Positions 18,818 to 27,581 of a stretch of DNA of 64,000 bases are shown in pieces. The stretch's first letter is position 1. Each line of letters opens with the position of its first letter. The stretch is from contig JBMNGC010000001.1 of assembly GCA_050949645.1 (NCBI GenBank), forward strand, positions 1,426,001-1,490,000, given 5' to 3'. A model generated the notes under the pieces. The model searched no databases and was not told the origin of the DNA. It worked only from the letters and a program-made list of their open reading frames with translations. The translations under genes and the position numbers were made by a program. This DNA is from RUG369 sp050949645 (GTDB lineage Bacteria > Planctomycetota > Planctomycetia > Pirellulales > Thermoguttaceae).

Positions 18818-20389
18818 ATGTCTACTCGAGAAACGCTCCTCAAGAAACTGGCGCCGCATGGCCAGGAACATTTGCTTGAATTCTGGGACGAACTTAACGA
18901 AAAAGAACGTCAATCGCTCAGCGAACAGATTGAAAAAATTGACTTCGATCACCTTGAACGTCTCTTCATTCACCGCCATGATCCGCCGGCAGCCGCCGCG
19001 CTCGCCGATCGCGCCGAAGAACCCACCGCCTACAAACAGAGCGATCTTCGCGATTACGACTGCTCCCCTGGCTCAACGTTCCCGCAATCTCCGGCGACTG
19101 AGCTCGACGAATCAACGGACGAGATTACGCCCCTCAAGGCGGTTGCAGCGGGCGAAGAGCTCCTCCGCGCCAATAAAGTCGGCGCCGTCGTCGTCGCGGG
19201 CGGTCAGGGTACGCGGCTCGCCTTCCACCACGCCAAGGGACTCTATCCGATAGGCCCCCTCTCCAAAACGACGCTCTTCCAAATCCACATCGAACGCATC
19301 CGCGCGATGTGCAAGAGGTATGACGCTCGAATACCCTTCCTCATTCAGACAAGTCCTGCGACCCATCAGGAAACGATCGACTTCCTCAAAGAAAACGATA
19401 ACTTCGGACTTGATCAGAACGACGTCATCCTCTTCTGCCAAAACACGATGCCGTCGGTTGATTTCGATTCCGGCAAGGTTCTACTCGCCGAAAAATCCCA
19501 AATAGCTCGCAGTCCCGACGGGCACGGCGGCATGCTTGCGGCGATCAATTCGCCTCAGCCGGACTCCCCAATTCCTAACGTTCGTGAAAAGGGTCCCCTT
19601 TTCGAACTTAAGTCTCGAGGAATTGAGGAACTCTTCTATTTCCAAATCGACAATCCACTCATTGACATTTGCAGTCCCGAGTTCATCGGCTACCATGTTT
19701 TACGCAAATCAGAATATTCGTCCCAGGTCATTCGAAAAAATGACCCCAAGGATCGCGTCGGCAATATGGTCATGGTCGACGGCAAACTGCATGTGATTGA
19801 ATACAGCGATCTTCCTGATTCTGCGGGAGCACGACGTAAACCGGACGGTTCCCTGGTAATTTGGGCGGGATCGATTGCCGTTCACATGATGAACGTCGAT
19901 CTCCTGCAGAGGAACGCCTCCTACTCCGAGTCGTTGCCGTTCCATCTTGCCAAGAAAAAGATACCCTACGTCGTTCTCGACAAGGACGCAAAAGACGAAA
20001 ACGGCGCGCCGCTCTACGGGACTACGGTTAAACCGGAAGCTCCTAACGCAATCAAGTATGAAAAGTTCATCTTCGATCTTCTCCCAATTGCGAACAATCC
20101 GATTGTAGTAGAGATCAACGAAGAAACGTGCTTTGGACCACTTAAGAACCATCCCCGCGAGGCAAAAGATACGCCGAAGACGGTTCGCGAACACCTGACC
20201 AATCTCTACAAACTGTGGCTGTCCCATCTCGGGATCGAAGTCGTAGGCGACGCGATCGTTGAGATCTCGCCCCTCTTTGCTAACAGTTGCACGGAGCTTG
20301 CTCAGCGTCTGAAGGAGAACGACATGTTCCCATCAGACGGCAAGATTCGCGAATCTGTATACTGGTCCCTTGACTCGATCAAAAAGTAA
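18818..20389 (+). CDS. UTP:sugar-1-phosphate uridylyltransferase, UAP1-like
   Basis: About 523 residues, a UDPGP-family nucleotidyltransferase of the eukaryote-like size class rather than the ~450-residue GlmU. Motifs: nucleotide loop VVVAGGQGTRLAF near residue 130, PLSKTTLFQIHIERI, SPDGHGGMLAAI, FYFQIDNPLIDI (metal Asp), and the conserved VIEYSDLP. Most likely makes UDP-GlcNAc (or UDP-Glc/Gal) from UTP and the sugar 1-phosphate in the cytoplasm, feeding peptidoglycan, lipid A or glycan synthesis; sugar specificity is not readable. The second ATG (18818) sits 5-6 nt after AAGGAA; the first, at 18815, is too close. Followed by its own terminator. Confidence 0.87.
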   Translation: MSTRETLLKKLAPHGQEHLLEFWDELNEKERQSLSEQIEKIDFDHLERLFIHRHDPPAAAALADRAEEPTAYKQSDLRDYDCSPGSTFPQSPATELDESTDEITPLKAVAAGEELLRANKVGAVVVAGGQGTRLAFHHAKGLYPIGPLSKTTLFQIHIERIRAMCKRYDARIPFLIQTSPATHQETIDFLKENDNFGLDQNDVILFCQNTMPSVDFDSGKVLLAEKSQIARSPDGHGGMLAAINSPQPDSPIPNVREKGPLFELKSRGIEELFYFQIDNPLIDICSPEFIGYHVLRKSEYSSQVIRKNDPKDRVGNMVMVDGKLHVIEYSDLPDSAGARRKPDGSLVIWAGSIAVHMMNVDLLQRNASYSESLPFHLAKKKIPYVVLDKDAKDENGAPLYGTTVKPEAPNAIKYEKFIFDLLPIANNPIVVEINEETCFGPLKNHPREAKDTPKTVREHLTNLYKLWLSHLGIEVVGDAIVEISPLFANSCTELAQRLKENDMFPSDGKIRESVYWSLDSIKK

Positions 20390-20410
20390 GTCTTTACGTG
20401 AGACGTCGAT

Positions 20411-20446
20411 GGATAAGCTCCTAACCTTTTGGAGCTTATCCTTTTG
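20411..20446 (+). terminator. Intrinsic terminator after the pyrophosphorylase gene
   Basis: A perfect 11-bp stem GGATAAGCTCC / GGAGCTTATCC with a 9-nt loop, followed by TTTTG, 22 bp after the stop. Confidence 0.8.
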
Positions 20447-20500
20447 TAAACGACGGACTTCGCGTCCTTTTTTCATTTGAAAACTTAAAGAACCGTCCTG

Positions 20501-21217
20501 ATGACGACTGAAACGCCACCTGCCAAAAAATCACAAAAGGTCCCGAGGAAAACCAAGTCCTCTAAACGCGTTATAACCAAAAAACGCGCGCTTTGGTACC
20601 ATTTTTGTCAGCTCATAGTCTATGTAGGTGTCAAGGTTTTATTCCGCGTCAAACACATTAACGCGCATAACGTGCCAAAAAAAGGTCCGGGATTGCTGAT
20701 TGCTAATCACCAGAGCTTTCTCGATCCCCCTGCGATCGGTTCCGGTTATTTTCGGATGACAAATTTTCTCGCCAGGAAAACCCTTTTTAGATTCAAACCG
20801 TTTGCGAAGTTAATCGATTCATTCGACGCAATTCCCCTTGACCAACAAGGAATGGGATACCAAGGAGTGCGTGAAACTCTTCGTCGTCTAAAAAATGACG
20901 AACTCGTCCTCATCTTCCCAGAAGGAAGTCGTACCTTTGACGGCGAGCTCGCGCCTTTTACGTCCGGTTACGCAGCGATGGCGGTCAAAATGAACGCCGT
21001 TATCGTGCCGGTCGCTATCTCCGGCGCGTTCGAGGCTTTTCCACGAACAAAAAAGTTTCCCTCCTTCTTTAAGAAGCGCGTTGTTGTTGAATATGGAGAA
21101 CCGTTGTCGCCCGAATTCTTGAAAACTATGTCCGAGGACGAGATCAACACGCTCGTTGTCTCTAAAATTAGCGAGATGTACGAACGCAATCGTCCCCGGT
21201 CTCGTAAAAAATCCTGA
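20501..21217 (+). CDS. plsC: 1-acyl-sn-glycerol-3-phosphate acyltransferase (PlsC family)
   Basis: 238 residues. The HX4D catalytic motif is NHQSFLD, followed by the second-site FLARKTLFRF, the FPEGSRTFDGELAPF phosphate-binding motif and VPVAISGAFEAFP. It transfers an acyl chain to lysophosphatidate in phospholipid synthesis at the inner membrane. The N-terminus is an unusually basic stretch (KKSQKVPRKTKSSKRVITKKR) ahead of the first hydrophobic helix. No strong ribosome site is visible before the ATG. Confidence 0.92.
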   Translation: MTTETPPAKKSQKVPRKTKSSKRVITKKRALWYHFCQLIVYVGVKVLFRVKHINAHNVPKKGPGLLIANHQSFLDPPAIGSGYFRMTNFLARKTLFRFKPFAKLIDSFDAIPLDQQGMGYQGVRETLRRLKNDELVLIFPEGSRTFDGELAPFTSGYAAMAVKMNAVIVPVAISGAFEAFPRTKKFPSFFKKRVVVEYGEPLSPEFLKTMSEDEINTLVVSKISEMYERNRPRSRKKS

Positions 21218-21262
21218 CGCTTCGACGCGTCGCCCCTTCCCCCCTTCGCAACAGGAGCTGTT

Positions 21263-22576
21263 ATGAGACTTTTTCATCGCGTCATTCCCATCGTTGTTCT
21301 GGCGGCGTTAGCGCCGGCTCTCCGCGCTGTAAACGCGCAGGAAAAAGACGTTAATATCCAACCTGCGGTCAACGACGCGCAAAGCGTCAACGTCCTCGAT
21401 TTCGGAGCGATCGGAGACGGTACGACCGACAACACGGCGGCGTTCCAAAAAGCGCTTGACTCGCTCGGCCCCGAAGGCGGCGTCGTCAACGTCCCTCGCG
21501 GCCAGTATAAATTCACCGGCAGCATCAATATTCCGCAAAGCGCTACGTTGCGCGGCCCCTGGAACTCCGTTACCGCCCATAACGGGTGCCGTGATCGCGG
21601 ACTGCCTAAGCCAACCGACGACGGCGCAACTTTCCTCGTCGTAGGCTCGGAAGGAGAGGAGGACGCCGACGCGTTCATTACGCTCGATACGAACAGCGTA
21701 TTGCAAGGAGTCGTCCTCTACTGGCCAAACCAGAAGGACAACGACGTCCCGACCCCCTACCCGTGGGCGATCAAAATGCGCGGTAAGAATCCCGCGGTCC
21801 TCGACGTTGAACTCTTGAACTCTTATAACGGAATCGACGCTTCCAGCAACGAGCGCGCGCTCATTCGCAACGTTCACGGCCAGCCCCTCCGACGCGGAAT
21901 CTTTGTTGACCGCATCTACGATATCGGGCGAATCGAAAACGTCCACTTTAATCCGTGGTGGAGTCTTAAACCCAAGCTCTTCCAGTGGCAACAGCAGAAC
22001 GGCGAAGCGTTTATCTTCAAGCGCACCGATTGGCACTATGTTCTCAATACGTTCTGCTTCGGTTACGCCGTGGGTTATAAATTCGGCGGCAGCGACAGAG
22101 GCGTCTGCAACGGCAACTTCCTCGGCATTGGCGCGGACGATTGCCACACCGCCGTTCTCGTCGAACAAAGCGCGGCTTATGGACTCCTCATCACGAACGG
22201 CGAGTTCGTCTCGATGCACGGCGAAAATCCAACGCAGGTTGTTACGACGGATACCAACACCGGTTCAGTTCGCTTCTCTAACTGCGCGTTCTGGGGCCCC
22301 TGCGAACAGATCGCGCGAATCGCCGGTAAGGGTATGGTCGCCTTCAGCGACTGCGAATTCGTCCAATGGGATCGTGGCAACAAAGGCAATCCTGCTCTTC
22401 AGATTAATGGCGGTTCCGTCATGGTCCGCGGTTGCAATTTCCAAGAGAATAAGAATCAGATCTCGATCTCGAAGTCTGCCAGACGCGCGATTGTGACAGA
22501 TAATTTTGTGCGCGGCGCCGTAAGAATCGACTCGGAATGCGAGAACGTCCGAATCGAAGGCAATCTTGGCAACTGA
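21263..22576 (+). CDS. Secreted right-handed beta-helix protein, pectate-lyase-3-like
   Basis: 437 residues with a signal peptide (HRVIPIVVLAALAPALRAVNA). The mature protein begins VNVLDFGAIGDGTTDNTAAFQKALDSLG, then GGVVNVPRGQYKFTGSI, the classic N-terminal signature of the Pectate_lyase_3 / GH55-like parallel beta-helix. The rest consists of beta-helix rungs (VRFSNCAFWGPCEQIARI, VMVRGCNFQENKNQI). It probably acts on or binds a polysaccharide outside the inner membrane; lyase chemistry cannot be confirmed from motifs. CAGGAG lies 8 nt before ATG. It lies 46 bp after plsC, so co-transcription is possible. Confidence 0.82.
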   Translation: MRLFHRVIPIVVLAALAPALRAVNAQEKDVNIQPAVNDAQSVNVLDFGAIGDGTTDNTAAFQKALDSLGPEGGVVNVPRGQYKFTGSINIPQSATLRGPWNSVTAHNGCRDRGLPKPTDDGATFLVVGSEGEEDADAFITLDTNSVLQGVVLYWPNQKDNDVPTPYPWAIKMRGKNPAVLDVELLNSYNGIDASSNERALIRNVHGQPLRRGIFVDRIYDIGRIENVHFNPWWSLKPKLFQWQQQNGEAFIFKRTDWHYVLNTFCFGYAVGYKFGGSDRGVCNGNFLGIGADDCHTAVLVEQSAAYGLLITNGEFVSMHGENPTQVVTTDTNTGSVRFSNCAFWGPCEQIARIAGKGMVAFSDCEFVQWDRGNKGNPALQINGGSVMVRGCNFQENKNQISISKSARRAIVTDNFVRGAVRIDSECENVRIEGNLGN

Positions 22577-22600
22577 CGACGCTAATCTGACTCCTCAAAG

Positions 22601-22633
22601 AAAAAGCCGAACGTTTTGACGTTCGGCTTTTTT
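22601..22633. terminator. Bidirectional terminator
   Basis: A perfect 13-bp stem (AAAAAGCCGAACG and complement) with a 6-nt loop sits between convergent genes; T-runs on both sides. Confidence 0.88.
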
Positions 22634-22655
22634 ATTCCTTACTTCAACAAAGAGA

Positions 22656-23273
22656 CTAGCGAACAAAGCTTGTCATGATCGGCTTTTCTTTTTCCGGAAG
22701 GCCAAATTTCTCCTTGCCAAGCGCAATGCATTTCATAAGGAACGTCATATTGCGAGCAAGGGTCCGAATTCCTTGGAGACCTTCAAGATCTTCCTTGACC
22801 TCGCCGGGACTTCGTCCATGAACGCTGTTCCAATATTGACCGGAAGCCACCGGCATACCGCTGATAGTAAAGTACTTGTTCAACTCGTCAAAAGTCGCTG
22901 AGAGTCCGCCGCGGCGCGCAACCACGACGCTCATGCCTACTTTCATTCTCTTATCGAACGAAGAGCTGTAGAAAAGACGATCAAGGAGCGAAACGAGCGT
23001 TCCGTTGGCAGACGCGTAATAGACCGGCGACGCGATAATGAGACCGTCGCACGCCTCAAATTTCGGCGCAAGCTCGTTGACAATATCATCGGTGACGCAT
23101 TTGTTGTTCTCAGAGCAGTATCCGCATGCGAGACAACCGCGAACGACCTTATTGCCGACCTGAACAATTTCTGTTTCGACGCCTTCTGCTTCAAAAATCT
23201 TGACAGCCTCTTCAAGAACAATCGAAGTATTGCCACGAACTCTCGGGCTGCCATTAATGATCAAAACCTTCAT
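22656..23273 (-). CDS. NAD(P)H-dependent FMN reductase / flavodoxin-family protein
   Basis: About 205 residues. Flavodoxin-like fold with the FMN phosphate loop INGSPRVRGNTS at the N-terminus and IIASPVYYASANGTLVSLLDRL in the middle. A cysteine cluster (GCLACGYCSENNKC) near residue 50 matches iron-sulfur flavoproteins and related redox enzymes of anaerobes, so a 4Fe-4S site is possible. Cytoplasmic flavin-dependent reduction of an unknown substrate. ATG 23273 has GGAG 8 nt upstream; TTG 23279 is less likely. Confidence 0.88.
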   Translation of the reverse strand: MKVLIINGSPRVRGNTSIVLEEAVKIFEAEGVETEIVQVGNKVVRGCLACGYCSENNKCVTDDIVNELAPKFEACDGLIIASPVYYASANGTLVSLLDRLFYSSSFDKRMKVGMSVVVARRGGLSATFDELNKYFTISGMPVASGQYWNSVHGRSPGEVKEDLEGLQGIRTLARNMTFLMKCIALGKEKFGLPEKEKPIMTSFVR

Positions 23274-23376
23274 ATTCAAATCTCCATTTTGAAGTAACAG
23301 AACGTGTCAGCGTCGGTCCTCCAGGAGGGAACGCCGTACGATTCACGGGGTATTCGAGGCCAGACAAGATGCGATC

Positions 23377-24612
23377 TCACGCCTCGCGCTTCGGCGAGAT
23401 TTCCTTCCCTCTCCAAACGATCTTCTGGAATTCAAAGCGCCCGGTGCGAAACGAGCTTCCATCATAAAGTCCTCGCTCGCCAAGGGTGGCCGGAACAACG
23501 TCGAAGAGGAGAAAATCCGCCAAACCGCCGGGTTGGAGGAAATCTCCGTCGCCGGAGCTGAATTTTGGAGCGTTAAGGAGCCGCGCAGGCGACGTCGTCG
23601 CCAGAGGGTAAACGCTCGCAAGAGGAAGATCTTCAATTGTTGCAACATTGGCGACCCCGTTGGAAACTGGAAACGAGGCGCATGCGAGTAGATTAGGATC
23701 GCCGGCAAGCGTCACCTTACCGTTAGGCTGGATTTCAAGATCGCACAACTCCGTAGAATACTTTCCAGGCGGGAAGCCCGCGAGGGGCGATTGGTCGCTA
23801 ATAAGAATCAGACGTTCAAGTCCCTTGGTCCGCACGATCGCGCGGAGCAGCTGCGGCGAGATATGGAATCCATCGGCGATCACGCTCGCGCAGAGCCGAT
23901 CGTCGGCAAGTTGTCCAAAGAAATAATTCTCCCATTTAGGCAACAGGTATTGCGTTGCGTTACTCAGGTGCGTCGACAGAGTCGCGCCTGCGCCGACAGC
24001 CTCGTCAAGTTGAGAGCCGTCGGCGTTCGTGTGACCAATCGCAACGACAATCCCTTCGTTGCGTAAGAAGCGCGTAAAGTCGCCGACGTTGGGGTATTCC
24101 GGCGAAAGCGTGACGAGCTTGACAAGGCCGCGAGCAGCCTCCTGAATCTTACGAATCAATTCCTCAGAATACGGGACGCAGTATTGTTTCGGGTGCGCGC
24201 CAGCAGCGCCCTCGGCGGTCGAAATAAACGGTCCTTCGAGATGTATTCCCCAAACGATCGAACGATATTCTGGACGCTCTTCAAGCGCGTCGGCGATCGT
24301 TTTAGAGGACTGAATCATCGTTGCCGGAGCGTTGGTCGTAAGGGTCAAACAGCAACGAAAGACCCCGTCCCTCAGCATTTTCTGAAGGACTTCAATCACT
24401 CCCTCTTTCGTAAGCGTAGCCGAGGACAGTTCATGGCCGACGGCGCCGTTCACTTGAATATCAAAGAGCCCTGGCGCAATCCATGGCGTCGACGTCTTGG
24501 TGTCGGGCGGCGCCGCTTCGACCGAAACGATTTTGTCGTCGGTAACCTCAACGGTTACAAACTCAAGCGTATCGTAACGCCTCCCGCGATAAGAACGCAT
24601 TGTTTGCGTCAT
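23377..24612 (-). CDS. nagA: N-acetylglucosamine-6-phosphate deacetylase
   Basis: 411 residues of the amidohydrolase fold. Signatures: APGLFDIQVNGAVGHE, metal ligand Glu in IHLEGPFIS, His in AIGHTNADG, His in LSTHLSNA and the catalytic Asp in LILISDQSPLAG. It converts GlcNAc-6-P to GlcN-6-P in amino-sugar catabolism and recycling. The first strand is short, and the C-terminus (LQPGGLADFLLFD) is typical. ATG 24612 has GAGG 8 nt upstream; the GTG at 24621 overlaps that site. It follows fabI by 28 bp on the same strand, probably one transcript. Confidence 0.93.
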   Translation of the reverse strand: MTQTMRSYRGRRYDTLEFVTVEVTDDKIVSVEAAPPDTKTSTPWIAPGLFDIQVNGAVGHELSSATLTKEGVIEVLQKMLRDGVFRCCLTLTTNAPATMIQSSKTIADALEERPEYRSIVWGIHLEGPFISTAEGAAGAHPKQYCVPYSEELIRKIQEAARGLVKLVTLSPEYPNVGDFTRFLRNEGIVVAIGHTNADGSQLDEAVGAGATLSTHLSNATQYLLPKWENYFFGQLADDRLCASVIADGFHISPQLLRAIVRTKGLERLILISDQSPLAGFPPGKYSTELCDLEIQPNGKVTLAGDPNLLACASFPVSNGVANVATIEDLPLASVYPLATTSPARLLNAPKFSSGDGDFLQPGGLADFLLFDVVPATLGERGLYDGSSFRTGRFEFQKIVWRGKEISPKREA

Positions 24613-24640
24613 GTCAAACACCTCAATAAAGGGTTCATCA

Positions 24641-25441
24641 TCAGTTAAGAATCACTTTGTCAATGATACCCTTATCAAAGTAATTTGTCGACATGCCGGC
24701 GTCGACAACAATTTTTTGCGAAACGATCCCGCTCGAGCGCGGACTCAGCAGAAAGACGGCTGCGGCGGCGGCCTCTTCCGTTTTGACGGCGGACTTGCGA
24801 GGAATCGCCTGCTCCGCATACAGATAGGAATCGAGATATCCTGGGATCCCGGCAGACGCAGACGTCTTGAGAAGCGACGGCGCGACGGCGTTAAACCGGA
24901 TCTGTGAAAAAGCGGAAAAGGACTTCGTGAGGAACGCCAGCGAGGAATCGAGCGCCGCCTTGATCGGCGCCATATAACCGTAATTTTCGCTCGCCATCGT
25001 CGTCGTTGAGATCGACATCGTTACGACGGACGCGTCTGGCTTGAGAAGGTCGGCGAAGGCGCGAGCAAGTGTAACGAGCGAGAAGCAGGAAATATCAAAC
25101 GCCTGAAGGAAAGCGCGTTTCGGAGTCTCATGAAACGGTTTCATGCCCTCGGAATAGTCGGCAAACGCAATCGAATGGAGCATTCCGTCAAAGGAGTCAA
25201 AACGCGCGCCGACCGCTTCGCGTAACGCGTGGATCTCTTCTTCCTTCTCGACGTCGCATGTAAAGAATTGGGAATCTGGGAAAAGCTTGCTCGCACGTTC
25301 GAGAATCGTCTGATTCTGAACGACAAAAACGCATTCCGAACCCTCTTCTAAGAGCATTTTAGAAACGGCATACGCGACGCTCCTTTTGTTCGCGACGCCA
25401 AAGATTAAAAAACGTTTTCCCGAAAGTTGCAAAAAGTCCAC
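24641..25441 (-). CDS. fabI: Enoyl-[acyl-carrier-protein] reductase (NADH)
   Basis: 266 residues, as in other FabI proteins. Opens with FLQLSGKRFLIFGVANKRSVAYAV (FabI-type dinucleotide loop). The catalytic Tyr-x6-Lys is in NYGYMAPIKAALD, preceded by VTMSISTTTMASE, and the C-terminus has SSGIVSQKIVVDAGMS. It performs the last reduction of type II fatty-acid elongation. GTG at 25441 is chosen: AGGGG lies 6 nt upstream and the protein then starts right at the fold; the in-frame TTG at 25462 would translate through that ribosome site. Confidence 0.93.
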   Translation of the reverse strand: MDFLQLSGKRFLIFGVANKRSVAYAVSKMLLEEGSECVFVVQNQTILERASKLFPDSQFFTCDVEKEEEIHALREAVGARFDSFDGMLHSIAFADYSEGMKPFHETPKRAFLQAFDISCFSLVTLARAFADLLKPDASVVTMSISTTTMASENYGYMAPIKAALDSSLAFLTKSFSAFSQIRFNAVAPSLLKTSASAGIPGYLDSYLYAEQAIPRKSAVKTEEAAAAAVFLLSPRSSGIVSQKIVVDAGMSTNYFDKGIIDKVILN

Positions 25442-25491
25442 AAGCGTCCCCTGAGTTGACAATGACGAATATTCTGAAATCTACTGAGAAA

Positions 25492-25528
25492 AAACGTCAG
25501 GCGTCACTATGCCGGACGCCAGACGTTT
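25492..25528 (-). terminator. Intrinsic terminator of pyrG
   Basis: Two stacked 6-bp stems (AACGTC, GGCGTC and complements) separated by an A bulge on each side, followed on the minus strand by TTTTTT, 60 bp after the pyrG stop. Confidence 0.75.
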
Positions 25529-25588
25529 CCTCTTTCCATGTATACGATTCTATCATAAATTGCAAATGTTGACGACGGTTTGCAGCGC

Positions 25589-27229
25589 TCACGCTTCATT
25601 GGTCGGCTGTGTTCCGCGTTCGCTTCGCCGTTTACGAACTGCGGCCGCTATGAACGCTTTGAATAACGGGTGAGGATGCGTTGGCTTCGATTTGAACTCC
25701 GGATGATATTGAACGCCGACAAACCACGGGTGATTGTCGAGTTCGACGACCTCGACGAGCTTGCCGTCAGGACTTGTTCCGGCGAGCACAAGGCCTCCGT
25801 CCATAAACCGATCGCGAAATTCGCTGTTAAATTCATATCGATGTCGGTGGCGCTCCATGATATCGAGTCTACCGTAGGCGCTAGCTACAAGAGAACCTGC
25901 CAGGAGCGAAGTTGGTTGCGCGCCGCGGCGCATCGTCGCTCCCTTGTCGGCGTCAGACTCGTCTTCGTCCATAAGACAAATCACAGGATGCTCGGTGTTC
26001 GGATCGAATTCCGTGGAGTTAGCGTCCGCCATGCCAAGGACGTTGCGCGCGTATTCGATAACGATACACTGCATGCCCATACAAATTCCAAAGAGAGGGA
26101 TATTGCGTTCGCGAGCAATTCGCACCGCCTCGATTTTACCGTCGACGCCACGGTCGCCGAACCCGCCGGGCAGAAGAATGCCCTGGACGTTTCCGAGCCG
26201 AAAACGAACGTCCTCGCGTTTAATATCTTCGTCGCTTTCAACTGACCAAAATCGAATATTTGCCGAGTTCGCGACGCCAGCGTGATTGAGCGCCTCGTAG
26301 ATCGATTTATACGCGTCCTTATGTCGCGCGTACTTACCGACCACGGCGATCGTAACTTCTGTCTTGGCGTTACGCATCGCGCTGAGAAACTCCTTCCACC
26401 TCGTAAGGTCAAGACCTCTCGCTCGAGTCAGGGAAAGACGTTTCACCAGCATTTCGTCGAGTTTACGATGGACAAGCATAAGAGGAACTTCGTAGACGGA
26501 GAACTCTGCGTCGCGTTCCTCGACAACGTGCTGGGGCGGAACGTTGCAGAAAAGCGCAATCTTATCGAGGTCCTCGGCCGAAATCTGCCGCTCGGTACGA
26601 CAGATAATGAAATCAGGCTGAATACCGATCTGACGGAGCTGTCCGACGCTGTGCTGCGTCGGTTTCGTCTTGAGCTCGCGCGCCGCCTTGAGGTACGGAA
26701 CAAGCGTCAGGTGAATGAAGCAGCAATTTTCACGACCAACGTCGTTTTGAAACTGACGAATCGCCTCAAGGAAAGGAAGACTTTCGATATCGCCGATCGT
26801 GCCGCCGATCTCCGTAATAACGACGTCGACGTCGTCGGCCGCAAGGCGACGAATAGAACTTTTGATCTCGTCAGTGATATGAGGGATCACCTGGACCGTA
26901 TTGCCAAGGTAAACGCCGGCGCGTTCTTTTTCGATGACGCTTGCGTAAATGCGACCCGTCGTGAGGTTGCTGTCTCTGGAAAGAGGAGAATGTGTAAAAC
27001 GTTCATAGTGACCAAGGTCAAGATCTGTTTCGCTACCGTCGTCGAGGACATAAACTTCGCCGTGTTGGTAGGGGCTCATCGTGCCGGGGTCGACGTTGAT
27101 ATAGGGATCAAGCTTCTGCATTCTGACGGAAAGACCGCGGTTTTCCAGCAGCATTCCAATCGAAGCGCACGTAAGGCCCTTACCCAGGGAACTCACAACG
27201 CCTCCGGTCACAAAAATATGTTTGGTCAT
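25589..27229 (-). CDS. pyrG: CTP synthase
   Basis: 546 residues. The N-terminal synthetase domain begins KHIFVTGGVVSSLGKGL and contains KLDPYINVDPGTMSPYQHGEVYV and EIGGTIGDIES. The C-terminal class I glutamine amidotransferase has GILLPGGFGDRG, nucleophile Cys in GICMGMQC and the His/Glu pair in GVQYHPEFKSKPTHPHPL. It aminates UTP to CTP with glutamine. Monocistronic: own terminator downstream and a 350-bp gap upstream. Confidence 0.97.
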   Translation of the reverse strand: MTKHIFVTGGVVSSLGKGLTCASIGMLLENRGLSVRMQKLDPYINVDPGTMSPYQHGEVYVLDDGSETDLDLGHYERFTHSPLSRDSNLTTGRIYASVIEKERAGVYLGNTVQVIPHITDEIKSSIRRLAADDVDVVITEIGGTIGDIESLPFLEAIRQFQNDVGRENCCFIHLTLVPYLKAARELKTKPTQHSVGQLRQIGIQPDFIICRTERQISAEDLDKIALFCNVPPQHVVEERDAEFSVYEVPLMLVHRKLDEMLVKRLSLTRARGLDLTRWKEFLSAMRNAKTEVTIAVVGKYARHKDAYKSIYEALNHAGVANSANIRFWSVESDEDIKREDVRFRLGNVQGILLPGGFGDRGVDGKIEAVRIARERNIPLFGICMGMQCIVIEYARNVLGMADANSTEFDPNTEHPVICLMDEDESDADKGATMRRGAQPTSLLAGSLVASAYGRLDIMERHRHRYEFNSEFRDRFMDGGLVLAGTSPDGKLVEVVELDNHPWFVGVQYHPEFKSKPTHPHPLFKAFIAAAVRKRRSERGTQPTNEA

Positions 27230-27581
27230 AACTCATTCTCTATTTTTTTATGGTTCGTCCGCAAGAGCTGACCGCGCGATAAACGCGTTGCGGGGTAATC
27301 GGCATACGCGTGGAATGAAGAAAAACACGCTATCTCAAAAGCGCTTCCTCGTTCGTGCGCGTAGTTTTTTTTTTACCGCTGAACGAGGCTCTATGCCAGT
27401 CAGTCAGAAAAGCCTGAACCTGTTTAATTCAGGGACTTGACAATGCGATAAGCGAAAAAAAAAAGCGAGCGGCGACGACTACTGGTCGCCGCACCGCATT
27501 AATCTCAATATGGGATTCTAACCAGGAACTCTAAATTGTAAAGTCCACATTTACAGTTTCTCTCCTGAAAGGAGCGCCCCA
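27230..27581. other. Intergenic region between metG and pyrG
   Basis: Holds a T11 tract (about 27365-27375) and the metG terminator hairpin at 27470. No promoter for pyrG matched consensus well and no gene was seen. Confidence 0.4.
27463..27492 (-). terminator. Probable terminator of metG
   Basis: GCGGCGAC pairs with GTCGCCGC around an 8-nt loop; on the minus strand it is followed shortly by a run of ten T. It is about 90 bp beyond the metG stop. Confidence 0.65.
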